From: Clostridiaceae bacterium
Lineage (GTDB): Bacteria > Bacillota > Clostridia > Tissierellales > Sporanaerobacteraceae
DNA length: 64,000 nt
Assembly: GCA_019391515.1 (NCBI GenBank)
Contig: JAHXQP010000030.1
Location: 1 to 64,000, forward strand
Direction: 5' to 3'
Positions 1-9,120 of the stretch are shown here, one piece after another. Positions within the stretch are counted from its first letter, which is position 1. Each line of letters opens with the position of its first letter. The notes beneath the pieces are model-generated. The model made no database searches. It saw only the letters and a program-made list of their open reading frames with translations, and had not been told where the DNA came from. The translations under genes were made by a program, and so were the position numbers.

Positions 1-246
1 TCTACCCCTATACATTGTAGGTTGAACACCTCTAGTATATGGATACTCTCCTGGATATCCTAGGTCTTTCTCATAATCTAAATCTCCAATAGCCTCAGGA
101 GTATATAGCCTTTCTACTTCAATTTCCGAAGTTGTAGAAAATTTTTCTTTTCTTTCTGGAAATCTTTTAATTGTCTTATCTACTGTTTTCTTTTTCCATT
201 CCTCTTTTGAGGATTTAAGATTTTTTAACTTTTGATCATCAAACAT
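1..246 (-). CDS. Methylmalonyl-CoA mutase family, catalytic subunit, N-terminal part only
   Basis: The first 82 codons of a gene that continues past the left edge. The translation begins MFDDQKLKN and ends in [12 protein letters not shown], the conserved N-terminal segment of the catalytic subunit of adenosylcobalamin-dependent acyl-CoA mutases (methylmalonyl-CoA mutase and relatives). These interconvert (R)-methylmalonyl-CoA and succinyl-CoA in propionate-type metabolism. The ATG at 244-246 has a G-rich ribosome site (GGGGGT) just upstream. The close relative isobutyryl-CoA mutase shares this motif and cannot be excluded from so short a piece. A B12 user here fits the cobalamin operon and PduO adenosyltransferase in the same window. 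Confidence 0.85.
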   Translation of the reverse strand, partial: MFDDQKLKNLKSSKEEWKKKTVDKTIKRFPERKEKFSTTSEIEVERLYTPEAIGDLDYEKDLGYPGEYPYTRGVQPTMYRGR

Positions 247-632
247 TTGCCAACCCCCTATCCAATATTCGAAAGAAATCCTTTTCATAAAAGAGTCCTC
301 TATAAACTATTATATTATACATTATATATTTTTTTGCAATATTAATTTCAAAAATTTAAAAAATGAAATAAATATTGCAACTTTAATAAATCTATTCGAC
401 ACAAAATTCTTTTTTCCTCTTTAAATTCTCAGAAAACATAAAAATAAAACCCAGTATTAATGACATGTCATTAATACTGGGTTTTATTTATTAAACAATT
501 TAGTTTCATCTTCATTGTCATAAACAAAGCAGTATCTATTAGATCTTTGTAGTTACTTCTATATACATTCAAAAATCCTTTTAGTTTCAAAATTTTTTAG
601 CAAAAAAGGTAACTGCCCTTTTGCTAACTACC
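247..632. other. Intergenic region between ftsH and the mutase gene
   Basis: 386 bases with no credible gene. The region holds the long palindromic ftsH terminator (442-489), an imperfect hairpin just past the ftsH stop (about 599-625) and, next to the mutase start, AT-rich DNA that presumably carries its promoter. I could not identify convincing -35/-10 boxes. Confidence 0.6.
442..489 (-). terminator. Perfect 48-bp palindrome, ftsH terminator
   Basis: Every base of 442-465 pairs with 466-489, so the stem is 24 bp in DNA. On the minus strand it is followed by a T-rich run (TTTTATTTTTATG). It lies between the ftsH stop and the mutase start, and the symmetry means it could also terminate plus-strand transcription. 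Confidence 0.85.
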
Positions 633-2447
633 TTATGCGCTCATAAAAACTTCTTCAAATTCTTTTGAATCAAGGGTTTCTTTTTCAAGAAGAGCTTCTG
701 CTACTTTGTGCAACTTATCCATATTTTCTGTTAGTATCTCTTCTGCCTTTTGATATGCTTTATCTATTATAGTTCTCATTTCTTTATCTATAGCCGCTGC
801 TACTTGTTCACTATAGTTTCTTGCCCTTCCAAAATCTCTGCCTATGAATACTTCTTCATCATCTGTTCCATAAGTCATAGGCCCTAAATTCGCACTCATT
901 CCATAATGGGTTACCATTTTTCTTGCTAATTTAGTAGCTCTTTCTATATCATTCTGCGCTCCTGTAGATATATCATCTAATACTAGGGCTTCTGCTACTC
1001 TACCACCTAGTAAGCTAACTAATTCTTCTTCCATTTCCTTTTTAGTCATGTAAGACCTATCTTCCTCTGGTAAATATGCTGTAAAACCACCAGCCATTCC
1101 CCTAGGGATAATAGTTACCATGTGAACTGGATCTTGATGTGGAAGAAATTTAGAAGTTATGGCATGCCCTGCTTCATGATATGCAGTAAGCCTTCTCTCT
1201 TCCTCACTAATAACCTTAGATTTCTTCTCAGGACCTGCTACTACTTTAATAGATGCCTCTTCTATAATATCCATTGGTATTTCTTTTAAGTTATTTCTTG
1301 CTGTAAGAAGTGCAGCTTCATTAATTAGATTCTCTAAATCTGCTGGTGTAAATCCTGGAGTTCTTTTTGCAACAACCTTTAAATCTACATCTTCTGCTAA
1401 TGGTTTATTGCGAGTATGAATTCTCAAGATAGCTTCTCTACCTCTAACATCTGGTGCACCAACATATACTGTTCTATCAAATCTGCCTGGTCTTAAAATG
1501 GCTGGATCAAGAATATCTGGTCTATTAGTTGCTGCCATTAATATGATACCTTCATTAGTACCAAAACCATCCATTTCTACTAAGAGCTGATTTAATGTTT
1601 GTTCTCTTTCATCATGGCCTCCACCAAGACCTGCTCCTCTTTTCCTACCCACAGCATCTATCTCATCTATAAATATAATACATGGTGAATTCTTCTTTGC
1701 CTGTTCAAACAAATCTCTAACTCTACTAGCTCCCACACCTACAAACATCTCTACAAAATCAGAACCACTAATACTAAAGAAAGGAACTCCTGCCTCACCG
1801 GCAACAGCTTTACTTAAATAAGTTTTACCTGTTCCTGGAGGACCTACAAGTAATACACCCTTAGGTATTCTTGCACCTAATTCAATGTATTTTCTAGGAC
1901 TTTTTAAGAAGTCTACTATCTCTTTCAGTTCTTCTTTCTCCTCTTCAAGGCCTGCTACATCATCAAAGGTTACTTTCTCCCCCTCGTTTTCTTTATGCAT
2001 TTTTGCCTTGCTCTTTCCAAAGGACATCACCCTATTTCCACCACCTTGAGATTGTTGCATAAATACAAACCATATTACAACAAACACAAGTATAATAAAA
2101 ATAGTTGGTAACGCTTCAACAAACCAAGGTGTCCCTGGCTCTTCTTCTCCTCTATATCTAATCTCTTTTTTATCTACTAAAGGTTTTAAATAATCAGAAT
2201 AAAAAGTATACCTCATTTCTTCAGGCAATACAGTGGTAAATTGAGTATTGTTTTTCAATTTTCCTTTTATGGTTTTGCCTCCTACGCTTTTTAAACTCTC
2301 TACATCTTTAGAATTTAAGTGTTGTATTAGCTCCGTTACATCCATTTCCACTACTGGCTCTACATCTTTGCCTACCATTTCCACTACCAGAAATATAATA
2401 ATGAGTATAAGCAAATAAAAGCTCACACCCCTAAAGAATTTTCTCAA
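633..2447 (-). CDS. ftsH: ATP-dependent zinc metalloprotease FtsH
   Basis: A membrane-anchored AAA+ protease that degrades misfolded membrane proteins and regulatory proteins. The 604 residues show one N-terminal membrane segment (about 8-24), an extracytoplasmic domain, a second membrane segment (about 112-130), Walker A GPPGTGKT (202-209), Walker B IIFIDEID (257-264), the zinc motif HEAGH (424-428) and a likely third zinc ligand Asp near 500. Length is slightly below the usual 610-650. The start is TTG at 2445-2447, with SD GGGAGGAC about 6 nt upstream. It is the last gene of tilS-hpt-ftsH, the same order as in Bacillus, and ends at the palindrome at 442-489. Confidence 0.97.
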   Translation of the reverse strand: MRKFFRGVSFYLLILIIIFLVVEMVGKDVEPVVEMDVTELIQHLNSKDVESLKSVGGKTIKGKLKNNTQFTTVLPEEMRYTFYSDYLKPLVDKKEIRYRGEEEPGTPWFVEALPTIFIILVFVVIWFVFMQQSQGGGNRVMSFGKSKAKMHKENEGEKVTFDDVAGLEEEKEELKEIVDFLKSPRKYIELGARIPKGVLLVGPPGTGKTYLSKAVAGEAGVPFFSISGSDFVEMFVGVGASRVRDLFEQAKKNSPCIIFIDEIDAVGRKRGAGLGGGHDEREQTLNQLLVEMDGFGTNEGIILMAATNRPDILDPAILRPGRFDRTVYVGAPDVRGREAILRIHTRNKPLAEDVDLKVVAKRTPGFTPADLENLINEAALLTARNNLKEIPMDIIEEASIKVVAGPEKKSKVISEEERRLTAYHEAGHAITSKFLPHQDPVHMVTIIPRGMAGGFTAYLPEEDRSYMTKKEMEEELVSLLGGRVAEALVLDDISTGAQNDIERATKLARKMVTHYGMSANLGPMTYGTDDEEVFIGRDFGRARNYSEQVAAAIDKEMRTIIDKAYQKAEEILTENMDKLHKVAEALLEKETLDSKEFEEVFMSA

Positions 2448-2549
2448 TCTAAGTCCTCCCTTCTAGAGCTGGCAAGATTGTATATTTTCAAATTATAACA
2501 CATTTCACCCTAAAAAACAACAATCTAACCAAAGCCAATTTTAAATGTT

Positions 2550-3086
2550 TTAATCACATGATTCTTCTTCTATAGAGAATATATCTGGCAAATTTCTATA
2601 CTTTTCAGCATAGTCTATTCCATATCCTACAACAAACTCATCTGGTATTACAAATCCTCTATAGTCAACAGGTACATTTACTTTTCTTCTTTCAGGTTTA
2701 TCTAAAAGAGTACATATTCTTACACTACTAGCTCCTCTTTTCTTTAAATTATCTGTTAGATATCCAAGTGTAAGTCCTGTATCTATTATATCTTCTACTA
2801 TAAGGATATGTTTTCCTTCTACGTTGGAATCCAAATCCTTAATTATTCTCACTACTCCTGAGGATTTAGTTGAATTTCCATAGCTGGATACAGCCATAAA
2901 ATCCATCGTAACGGGTATTTCAATATTTCTTGCTAAGTCTGCCATAAATATTGCTGCACCTTTTAGTATTCCTACTAACATTAACTCCTTACCTTGATAG
3001 TCTTTTGTAATTTCTTCTCCTAATTCTTTTACTTTTTTTTCAATTTTCTCTGAAGAAACAAGTACTTCCTTTCTAAATTCCTCCAT
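2550..3086 (-). CDS. hpt: Hypoxanthine phosphoribosyltransferase
   Basis: A purine-salvage enzyme that joins hypoxanthine or guanine to PRPP to give IMP or GMP. The 178-residue protein carries the PRPP-binding signature around [14 protein letters not shown] and the GILKGA loop typical of bacterial HPRTs. An in-frame TTG at 3099-3101 would add five residues (MRRRK), but those codons are the SD sequence itself (GAGGAGGAG), so ATG at 3084-3086 is the start. It sits 18 bp after tilS and about 100 bp before ftsH, the conserved clostridial and Bacillus arrangement. Confidence 0.95.
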   Translation of the reverse strand: MEEFRKEVLVSSEKIEKKVKELGEEITKDYQGKELMLVGILKGAAIFMADLARNIEIPVTMDFMAVSSYGNSTKSSGVVRIIKDLDSNVEGKHILIVEDIIDTGLTLGYLTDNLKKRGASSVRICTLLDKPERRKVNVPVDYRGFVIPDEFVVGYGIDYAEKYRNLPDIFSIEEESCD

Positions 3087-3104
3087 CTTTCTCCTCCTCA
3101 AAAT

Positions 3105-4502
3105 TTACGGTTTTTTATAATATTTTATTACTAGGACATTTTTTGTGCTAGTAGTTATTTTATAATCTTCACTAACCCTAAACCCTACTACCCAAATAAT
3201 ATTTTTACCATCTGTTAGTATAGGAATGGTATCCCTTTGATTCAATGGGATTTTTTCATCAATAAATAAGTCTTTTAATTTCTTCATTCCATTCATACCT
3301 AAAGGAACAAATTTATCTCCTGCTTTTCTATTCCTTAAATGCAAACCGTCTTCTATTTTATCATAATCAAAATACTTAATAAACCTATCTTTAAAATTTA
3401 TTTCAACTTTTTCTCTAGGAACCACCCTAGCCTCAATAAAGCAATTAGTCTCTTTAATATAAATAGTTTTTTCAAAACTAATATCATAATTAAAAGCCAC
3501 ATTATCTTCTTTATTACCCATTTTTATAATAAGGTCATCATAACTCGTCTCAGCTACTATATTATTAATCAAGTCTATACTCTTTCCTGTATCACCCCTA
3601 TCGAAAAGTTCTACTATATCTAAAATATGTTTACTAGTTATTCCTTGAAGATTATTCGTCAAATCATATATAGCTTGTCTAACAATCCTTTGCTTTATAG
3701 CAGTATGTTCTTTTGAAAATTTCTTTCTATGTAAAATTATACTATTTTTTTTCTTACTTTTCATCAGATTTCTATATATTTTAGATGTATATTCGTTTAA
3801 AAAACTACTGTCATAAGACATTATTTTAGAAGTTCTCCACAACGTATCTATGATATTTGGATTAAAATTTTCTTTTATATAAGGTATTACTTCTAATCTA
3901 ATTTTATTTCTATTGTATATAGGAACTAAATTAGTTTTATCTAATCTTGTTTCTATATTATTTATTTCTATATATTCTTCTATTTCAGTTCTAGATATAT
4001 CTAATAACGGTCTAATAATATCTTCTGTTTTATATTCCATCCCCTTTAAACCATCTATACCTGTTCCTCTTAGCATCCTCATTATAAGTGTTTCTGCCTG
4101 ATCGTTTTTATTGTGGGCTACAGCTATTTTACCTCCACCTATATTGGATAAAGTATCTCTAAAAAAATCATATCTAAGCTTTCTTCCCGCTTCTTCGGAA
4201 GACATCTTATGTTTTTTAGCATAACCTTCCATATCTATTCTTATAGAATAATAAGGAAGATTTAATTTTTTAGATAATCCTTCTACAAATTTCTCATCTT
4301 TATTTGCTTCTTCTCCCCTTACCCCATGATTTACATGAGCAATATAAATAGAAAAAGATTTTTGATTCTGTATTTCTAAAAGTCCATATAAAAGGGCCAT
4401 TGAATCTGGTCCTCCTGACAATCCTATTAAAATATTGTCCCCTTTGTTAATCAAACTATGTCGCTCAATAGTCGATAACATTTGCTCCTTTAAACCCAAC
4501 AT
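3105..4502 (-). CDS. tilS: tRNA(Ile)-lysidine synthase TilS
   Basis: Converts the wobble cytidine of the CAU anticodon of tRNA-Ile2 to lysidine, using ATP and lysine, so the tRNA reads AUA. The PP-loop SGGPDS is at residues 29-34 of the chosen protein, followed by the N-type ATPase fold and a C-terminal TilS substrate-binding domain (about 380-465). An upstream ATG at 4533-4535 would add 11 residues but has its only SD-like bases (AAGG) touching it. ATG at 4500-4502 has GGGTGGTG at good spacing and gives MLGLKEQML. AUA codons are frequent in this AT-rich window, in keeping with the need for this enzyme. Confidence 0.95.
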   Translation of the reverse strand: MLGLKEQMLSTIERHSLINKGDNILIGLSGGPDSMALLYGLLEIQNQKSFSIYIAHVNHGVRGEEANKDEKFVEGLSKKLNLPYYSIRIDMEGYAKKHKMSSEEAGRKLRYDFFRDTLSNIGGGKIAVAHNKNDQAETLIMRMLRGTGIDGLKGMEYKTEDIIRPLLDISRTEIEEYIEINNIETRLDKTNLVPIYNRNKIRLEVIPYIKENFNPNIIDTLWRTSKIMSYDSSFLNEYTSKIYRNLMKSKKKNSIILHRKKFSKEHTAIKQRIVRQAIYDLTNNLQGITSKHILDIVELFDRGDTGKSIDLINNIVAETSYDDLIIKMGNKEDNVAFNYDISFEKTIYIKETNCFIEARVVPREKVEINFKDRFIKYFDYDKIEDGLHLRNRKAGDKFVPLGMNGMKKLKDLFIDEKIPLNQRDTIPILTDGKNIIWVVGFRVSEDYKITTSTKNVLVIKYYKKP

Positions 4503-4607
4503 ATACACCACCCATAATAATCTTTTAAAAATCATTCCTTATTTTATTATACGATATTTTTTCAATCTATGCTTAGATATTATCTTTTTTATCAAAAATA
4601 TAGCAGA

Positions 4608-4639
4608 AAAAACCTTTAGTCTCAAGACTAAAGGTTTTT
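4608..4639 (-). terminator. Terminator downstream of spoIIE
   Basis: Inverted repeat of 15 bp (AACCTTTAGTCT-type arms) with a very short loop. On the minus strand it is followed by TTTTTTCTGC. It lies just past the spoIIE stop at 4668 and before tilS. Confidence 0.85.
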
Positions 4640-4667
4640 CAACCATTCAATAACTAAGAAATTTAGA

Positions 4668-7025
4668 TTATTGCTTTACCTTCCAAACCTTAGTAGCCAA
4701 TACTGTCATATCGTCTTTTATTTCTCCTTTAGCTGCCTTTTTGGCCTCCTTCATAACCATATTAGCAATTGTCTGAGGGTTAAAGCTATCAATATTTTTA
4801 ATAACCTCCCTCATCCACTTCTCCTTATTTGCAACTTCTTCATTAGCTTCCAACACCCCATCAGACATCATTATAATAAAGTCCCCATCTTCTAAAAAGT
4901 GCTCGTAGACTTGAAAATCTACATCTTTCAACATTCCAACAGGCAAAGAATGTGAATTTATAACTTCAACCCTATCTTTTTTCTTAATAAATGTTGAAGC
5001 AGCCCCAGTTTTAATTGCCTGTAACTTTCCAGAATATAGATCTATTGTAGAAATATCTAATGTGGTAAATATCTCTTCTTCTGATTTTAACATCAGCATA
5101 GAGTTTATAGTATTTAAGGCCACCTCTTCGCTAAATCCAGCTTCTAAAAACTTTTCTAACAAAGATATAGCTATGCTACTTTCATAATTTGCTTTTTTAC
5201 CTATTCCCATCCCATCACTTAAAGCTATAAAATAATTATCCTCCGTTTCTCCAAATGTATAACTATCCCCAGAAATATAATTAGAAAATTGACTATTTTT
5301 ACTGATTTTAGTTATAGTACCATATCTATTGGCTTTTTTAAAACTATATCTATTCCTTTCTTTAATACTTTGATTACTATTCATAGTAAATTCACCTTTT
5401 AAAGGCAAATCTATTGCTTGAGAAACAATAGCTTTTACATTTTCCAAACTATTAGCCTTTTTGAAACATTTGTCTACCTCAACATATATCTCAAAATCAT
5501 TTTCACCATATTCAGCTACTACTGTCTCTAATACATCTACACTATTTGTTCTTAAAGCAGAGTATAGCTCTGATTCTACATCCTTATTAAAAGTTATTTC
5601 TCTGTCTATATTTTTCATTAGATTTCCAATTATATCTGAAATTCCACTTAATTGTTCTGCTACTAATTTTCTATTTTCACTCATTTTCTTTTCCCATATA
5701 TAATTTATCTTATATATATCAAAGAGTCTATAAACCTTGTCCATTATCTTTTCAGTATTTATACAAGTAGATTTGAAAAGTTTGGGTATATGTTCCTCAT
5801 CAATCTCTCCTGTCATTTCCATCATAGTTATAAGATTGAACATAGAATAATAAGTTGTATAAAAGTCATCTTGCCAACAGAATTTATTCATAGAACAATT
5901 TTTGCACATATCACTTGCAACTTCGTCAATAAAAACAGATACATTATCTGTGCAAACTTCTTTATCTTCTGAAACTTTTACGAACATCTTACTTAACTCC
6001 TCAAATACTTCCGAAACTTCTTTCAATCTTCTATTTGTCAATTCTTTTATTCTATCATCATATGAATTACTTTTATTAACTCCTAAATTTATAGATATCT
6101 TATTTAAAATATTATCTTCTATATAATTAAAACCCAAAACAAAGATTAGACTACCGATACCTAATTCATAATAACTCAAAAAACTTGTACCAAATCCATT
6201 TATATAAAAGCTCATAATACTATTGCCAAGTATAAATCCTAATATAGAACCAGTTTTTCCTAAATCTTTAAAAACTCCAGAAAATAGACCAGAAAGTCCA
6301 TATATAGAAATTAAAAATGGCATATCAGGCTGTGATAAATACGCAACCATTCCTACTGTAATACCTATACCTGATCCTAATGCTGCTCCATATGCATGTC
6401 CAATTACTATTATAAATAAAATACTTATTATATTTTTAATAGAAACCCCTAGCAAACTAAAATCTCCTAATCCAGAAAGCGCTAGTGAAAAAGTAATGAA
6501 AAGACATATCAATTCTTCATTGGTAAGCTTATTTTTTTCTATTATTTTTTGTGGAAAACTATAAGAAAATATATATGATAATGTGAAAATAACAACACCT
6601 TCAAATACTACCATCATAAAGTCGTACATATAATATTGACTCAATAAAATTAAATTTAGAAAATTTACTGCTATAAATATAATAGATGAAATTAAGGATA
6701 CATTTATTATAGATGTTTTTTTATCCCTATTATTAATACTAAGAACAGTATATACAATACCCATTGTAATTAAATAATTGTATCCTTTGATACCATGGAA
6801 ACTTAATACACCTATTATTACTGATAAAAAACTTATAAATGAAAAATTACTGAAACTACTAGCTGCTAAAAAAGATATTCCAAATGGTGTCAAACCATTT
6901 ATAACTGAAGTCCTAGATATGAAAAAACCTAATATACCAATAAGAATCCCTACTTTATCAAATGTCATTTTTTTATTAAGAGATCTCTTTTGATTTAAAG
7001 ATACCGTCCCCATTCTGTCTGTCAT
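4668..7025 (-). CDS. spoIIE: Stage II sporulation protein E, membrane PP2C phosphatase
   Basis: SpoIIE dephosphorylates SpoIIAA-P to release sigma F in the forespore and also associates with FtsZ at the polar septum. The N-terminal ~300 residues are a run of about ten hydrophobic segments. A regulatory region with the family's cysteine cluster (DMCKNCSMNKFCW) follows, then a C-terminal PP2C domain with the metal-binding Asp motifs LSDGMGIGKKA and MMSDGVLEANE. At 785 residues it is slightly shorter than the B. subtilis protein. TTG at 7029-7031 is also in frame, but ATG at 7023-7025 is correctly spaced from GGGGTGG. A promoter with Spo0A-like features lies just upstream. Confidence 0.96.
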   Translation of the reverse strand: MTDRMGTVSLNQKRSLNKKMTFDKVGILIGILGFFISRTSVINGLTPFGISFLAASSFSNFSFISFLSVIIGVLSFHGIKGYNYLITMGIVYTVLSINNRDKKTSIINVSLISSIIFIAVNFLNLILLSQYYMYDFMMVVFEGVVIFTLSYIFSYSFPQKIIEKNKLTNEELICLFITFSLALSGLGDFSLLGVSIKNIISILFIIVIGHAYGAALGSGIGITVGMVAYLSQPDMPFLISIYGLSGLFSGVFKDLGKTGSILGFILGNSIMSFYINGFGTSFLSYYELGIGSLIFVLGFNYIEDNILNKISINLGVNKSNSYDDRIKELTNRRLKEVSEVFEELSKMFVKVSEDKEVCTDNVSVFIDEVASDMCKNCSMNKFCWQDDFYTTYYSMFNLITMMEMTGEIDEEHIPKLFKSTCINTEKIMDKVYRLFDIYKINYIWEKKMSENRKLVAEQLSGISDIIGNLMKNIDREITFNKDVESELYSALRTNSVDVLETVVAEYGENDFEIYVEVDKCFKKANSLENVKAIVSQAIDLPLKGEFTMNSNQSIKERNRYSFKKANRYGTITKISKNSQFSNYISGDSYTFGETEDNYFIALSDGMGIGKKANYESSIAISLLEKFLEAGFSEEVALNTINSMLMLKSEEEIFTTLDISTIDLYSGKLQAIKTGAASTFIKKKDRVEVINSHSLPVGMLKDVDFQVYEHFLEDGDFIIMMSDGVLEANEEVANKEKWMREVIKNIDSFNPQTIANMVMKEAKKAAKGEIKDDMTVLATKVWKVKQ

Positions 7026-7064
7026 TTTCAACCACCCCTATTTATATTTTCATATTTACAACTC

Positions 7065-7097
7065 ATGATAACAGAAGTTTTCTGAAATATTTGTCAA
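7065..7097 (-). promoter_or_regulatory. spoIIE promoter with unusual 21-bp spacing
   Basis: On the minus strand, a perfect -35 TTGACA (7092-7097) is followed by exactly 21 bp and then TATCAT (7065-7070), 5 of 6 to the -10 consensus. B. subtilis spoIIE and spoIIG promoters are known for a sigma-A -35 with over-long 21-22 bp spacing that needs Spo0A-P. The predicted start site is about 30 nt upstream of the spoIIE ATG. Confidence 0.7.
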
Positions 7098-7104
7098 TAC
7101 TAGT

Positions 7105-7130
7105 TGTCTAAATAAAAAAATCTTTAGACA
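7105..7130 (-). promoter_or_regulatory. Putative Spo0A boxes upstream of spoIIE
   Basis: Two copies of TGTCTAAA in inverted orientation (7105-7112 and 7123-7130), separated by 10 bp and lying 8-33 bp upstream of the -35. Each matches the 0A box TGTCGAA at 6 of 7 positions. The inverted arrangement could also form a weak hairpin, so the assignment is by position and similarity only. Confidence 0.45.
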
Positions 7131-7284
7131 TATTTTAGTATCAAACCTTAAAAAAACTATTGTTTTTTTTAACCTAAAATAGCCTACATTATATCTATAA
7201 TAGGGATGTATCCAACTGTATAGCTTCAACAAAGTATTTTGATATCTAATGTATAATAATGTATTTTAATTTCAAGATAACTCA

Positions 7285-7308
7285 TTAAAGAATGAATTCA
7301 TTCTTTAA
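7285..7308. repeat. 24-bp perfect palindrome
   Basis: TTAAAGAATGAA and its exact reverse complement abut with no loop. There is no T-run on the minus side. It may be an operator or a weak terminator; its function is unknown. Confidence 0.4.
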
Positions 7309-7329
7309 ACCTTTTTCAAAAAATAATAA

Positions 7330-7351
7330 AAAACCGGAATAATCCGGTTTT
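7330..7351 (-). terminator. Terminator overlapping the yabR stop codon
   Basis: Stem AAAACCGGA / TCCGGTTTT with a 4-nt loop, followed on the minus strand by TTTATTATTTTT. It overlaps the yabR stop codon at 7350-7352. Confidence 0.85.
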
Positions 7352-7760
7352 AAAAATCAGCATTTTTGCTACGGCCTTTTTGTCCTTTTCTAGACTCTCT
7401 GCTTTTTAATTGGTCTTGTCTTTCATTACTTTCTTTCATAAATTTAGATAGTTTATCTTCAAAGGACATATGCTTTTGCCTGTCATCAGTTTTCGTCCAG
7501 TCTATCTCAATTGGCTCACTAGTCTTGGGTTTAGCTTGTCTTATAGAAAGACTTATTTTCCCCTCCTTATTTATGGATAAGACCTTTACTTTAACCTTTT
7601 GATTTCTCTTTAGATAATCACTCACCTTTTCCACATAATCATCTGATATTTCAGAAATATGAACTAAACCAGTCTTTCCTTCTGGTAGTTGAACAAAAGC
7701 ACCAAAATTTGTTATTCCTGTTACAGTGCCTTCAACTACACCTCCTACAGCTATGGCCAT
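7350..7760 (-). CDS. yabR: S1-domain RNA-binding protein, YabR family
   Basis: A small cytoplasmic protein with one S1 RNA-binding domain (residues about 5-75, with the signature GAFVQLPEGKTGLVHISEI) and a charged, lysine/arginine-rich tail of about 60 residues. It resembles the C-terminal part of ribosomal protein S1 and polynucleotide phosphorylase. YabR sits next to divIC in Bacillus and clostridia, as here. Its exact role is not well established. The SD (AGGAGG) is about 12 nt from ATG, longer than usual, and no closer in-frame start exists. A terminator sits right on its stop codon, so it ends the yabP-yabQ-divIC-yabR unit. Confidence 0.9.
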   Translation of the reverse strand: MAIAVGGVVEGTVTGITNFGAFVQLPEGKTGLVHISEISDDYVEKVSDYLKRNQKVKVKVLSINKEGKISLSIRQAKPKTSEPIEIDWTKTDDRQKHMSFEDKLSKFMKESNERQDQLKSRESRKGQKGRSKNADF

Positions 7761-7842
7761 AAATAAATAATTCCTCCTTACAAAATAATCTGTTATCCTT
7801 AAATATAAGTATATATTAGAAAATTAAATATGTCAATCTAAG

Positions 7843-8160
7843 CTAGTTATTATCCTTTCTTAAGAAAGGATTTTTATTCTTATTCTTATCAATATATATA
7901 ATTTCTCTAGGTTTAAGCATTCTAAATTCTTCTCTTGCTATTTTTTCGACAAATTCTAGTGAATCCTTGTTTTTTATTTCAATGTCTATTTTATTTATTT
8001 CTGATTTCAGTTTTTCAATTTCTTCTTCAGTATTATTTTTTTCTATTTCTAATTCTTTCATCATATTTCTTTGGCTATATATTGTAGAACATATATATAT
8101 GGCAAACACTAGAATTACCATATGTCTTATCCTAAACTTTCTCTTACTTTTTTTACCCAT
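7843..8160 (-). CDS. divIC: Septum formation initiator, DivIC/FtsB family
   Basis: A short bitopic membrane protein of the divisome that links FtsL and DivIB. The 105 residues show a basic cytoplasmic N-terminus (GKKSKRKFRIRH), one membrane segment (about 14-30), then a coiled coil (KELEIEKNNTEEEIEKLKSE) and the conserved REEFRMLKPREIIYI segment near the C-terminus. An upstream GTG (8167-8169) is in frame but lies within the SD GAGGTGGT; ATG at 8158-8160 is the start. It lies between yabQ and yabR as in B. subtilis, where divIC is essential. Confidence 0.92.
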   Translation of the reverse strand: MGKKSKRKFRIRHMVILVFAIYICSTIYSQRNMMKELEIEKNNTEEEIEKLKSEINKIDIEIKNKDSLEFVEKIAREEFRMLKPREIIYIDKNKNKNPFLRKDNN

Positions 8161-8206
8161 ATCTACCACCTCATAATAATTATTCTACAACTTTTAATAA
8201 ATTCCT

Positions 8207-8683
8207 TTATTTCTTTTTAGATATTATTCTTATATATTTATTTGTATCTTTTATTATCTTTCCTGAAATATCTTTTGCTTTTTTCACTTTATTAAATAAA
8301 GGTGATAGTACCTTCTTAATCAGATTAAAAGGAAAAATTATAACTTTAATTATTTTCTTCATAATTAAACAAAGTAATCTTAAAAACCTTAAAAGAATAG
8401 GATATATTAATTTACTCAATAACTTTAAATAAAGATAAAGGCCTAAAAATAGCCCTATAAATATATAACCTCTAAGTTCACCCCAATTGCTCTTTATAAG
8501 AATATAAAATACAATAAGTGTAGCTAGTATCCAGAATACTAAATCTTCAATAAAAGTAATAATTTTCTTAGGGTTTAAGTAATATCTAAAACCTCTATAA
8601 ACATCATATATAAACCCTACTACTAAACCACCATAGAAAACTGTAAAAAAGACATACGCTTGCATCTTAACAGAATTGTCCAT
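8207..8683 (-). CDS. yabQ: Spore cortex protein YabQ
   Basis: A membrane protein needed for spore cortex formation and made in the mother cell under sigma E in Bacillus. The 158 residues contain about four hydrophobic segments (roughly 8-28, 38-62, 70-90, 94-112) and a lysine-rich tail. Recognition rests on the YabQ-like N-terminus (VFFTVFYGGLVVGFIYDVYR, in the first 30 residues) and on position between yabP and divIC. SD AAGGAG is 6 nt from ATG. It is 17 bp from yabP, so the two are cotranscribed. Confidence 0.9.
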   Translation of the reverse strand: MDNSVKMQAYVFFTVFYGGLVVGFIYDVYRGFRYYLNPKKIITFIEDLVFWILATLIVFYILIKSNWGELRGYIFIGLFLGLYLYLKLLSKLIYPILLRFLRLLCLIMKKIIKVIIFPFNLIKKVLSPLFNKVKKAKDISGKIIKDTNKYIRIISKKK

Positions 8684-8699
8684 AGTATTCTCCTTATAA

Positions 8700-8981
8700 T
8701 CACTTAAACATTTTACCTAATATATTTCCTTTTGAACTTGAAGATTTATTATTATATATAATTCCATTTATCTCTCCATCTATTTTTACATTACCATCAT
8801 CTAAATTTAACTTGCTTATATTAAGCTCTTCACCTTTTATAGTAACACCACCCCTTACGGTAAACAAAACTATAGTATTGTCATTAAAGCTTTCTACTTG
8901 CTCTACACCTGTAATAGATAGCTTTTTTCTATCTTCTAAATATATATTTTGATTTTTAAACTCAACTTTACTATCATTCAC
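8700..8981 (-). CDS. yabP: Spore protein YabP
   Basis: The partner of YabQ in spore cortex assembly. The 93-residue protein is predicted soluble and beta-rich, with the YabP/YqfC-type sequence LSITGVEQVESFNDNTIVL and the 'turn-plus-beta' VRGGVTIKGEELNI. The start is GTG at 8979-8981, with SD GGGGGG six nt upstream; an ATG two bases away is out of frame. It is the first gene of yabP-yabQ-divIC-yabR, separated from rqcP by a strong terminator, so it needs its own promoter in 8982-9051, probably sporulation-specific, though I cannot identify the boxes. Confidence 0.9.
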   Translation of the reverse strand: MNDSKVEFKNQNIYLEDRKKLSITGVEQVESFNDNTIVLFTVRGGVTIKGEELNISKLNLDDGNVKIDGEINGIIYNNKSSSSKGNILGKMFK

Positions 8982-9051
8982 ACATATCCCCCCTTGTATC
9001 TCCCTTATTAAATAATATGAAAAAAAGAAAATTTTATTACTTAAAACTTTT

Positions 9052-9107
9052 TAAAAAAAGAGCTACATTAGAATATTTTAAAATATTCTAATGTAGCTCT
9101 TTTTTTA
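9052..9107 (-). terminator. Perfect 56-bp palindromic terminator after rqcP
   Basis: 28 bases on each side pair exactly, from TAAAAAAAGAGCTACATTAG inward. On the minus strand the hairpin ends in a T-run. It separates hup-rqcP from yabP-yabR and is symmetric enough to work both ways. Confidence 0.9.
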
Positions 9108-9120
9108 GCTAACTTAAATC

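Larger units (their letters stand above)
7026..7349. other. Intergenic region between yabR and spoIIE
   Basis: 324 bases. It contains the spoIIE promoter and putative Spo0A boxes (7065-7130), a 24-bp perfect palindrome (7285-7308) and part of the yabR terminator. Bacillus carries tRNA genes near this locus; I see no tRNA-like fold or conserved TPsiC arm here. Confidence 0.6.

Noticed and set aside
7131-7284. tRNA genes next to spoIIE, expected from the Bacillus map
   Set aside because: No GTTCGA-type TPsiC arm, no CCA end and no cloverleaf can be traced here.
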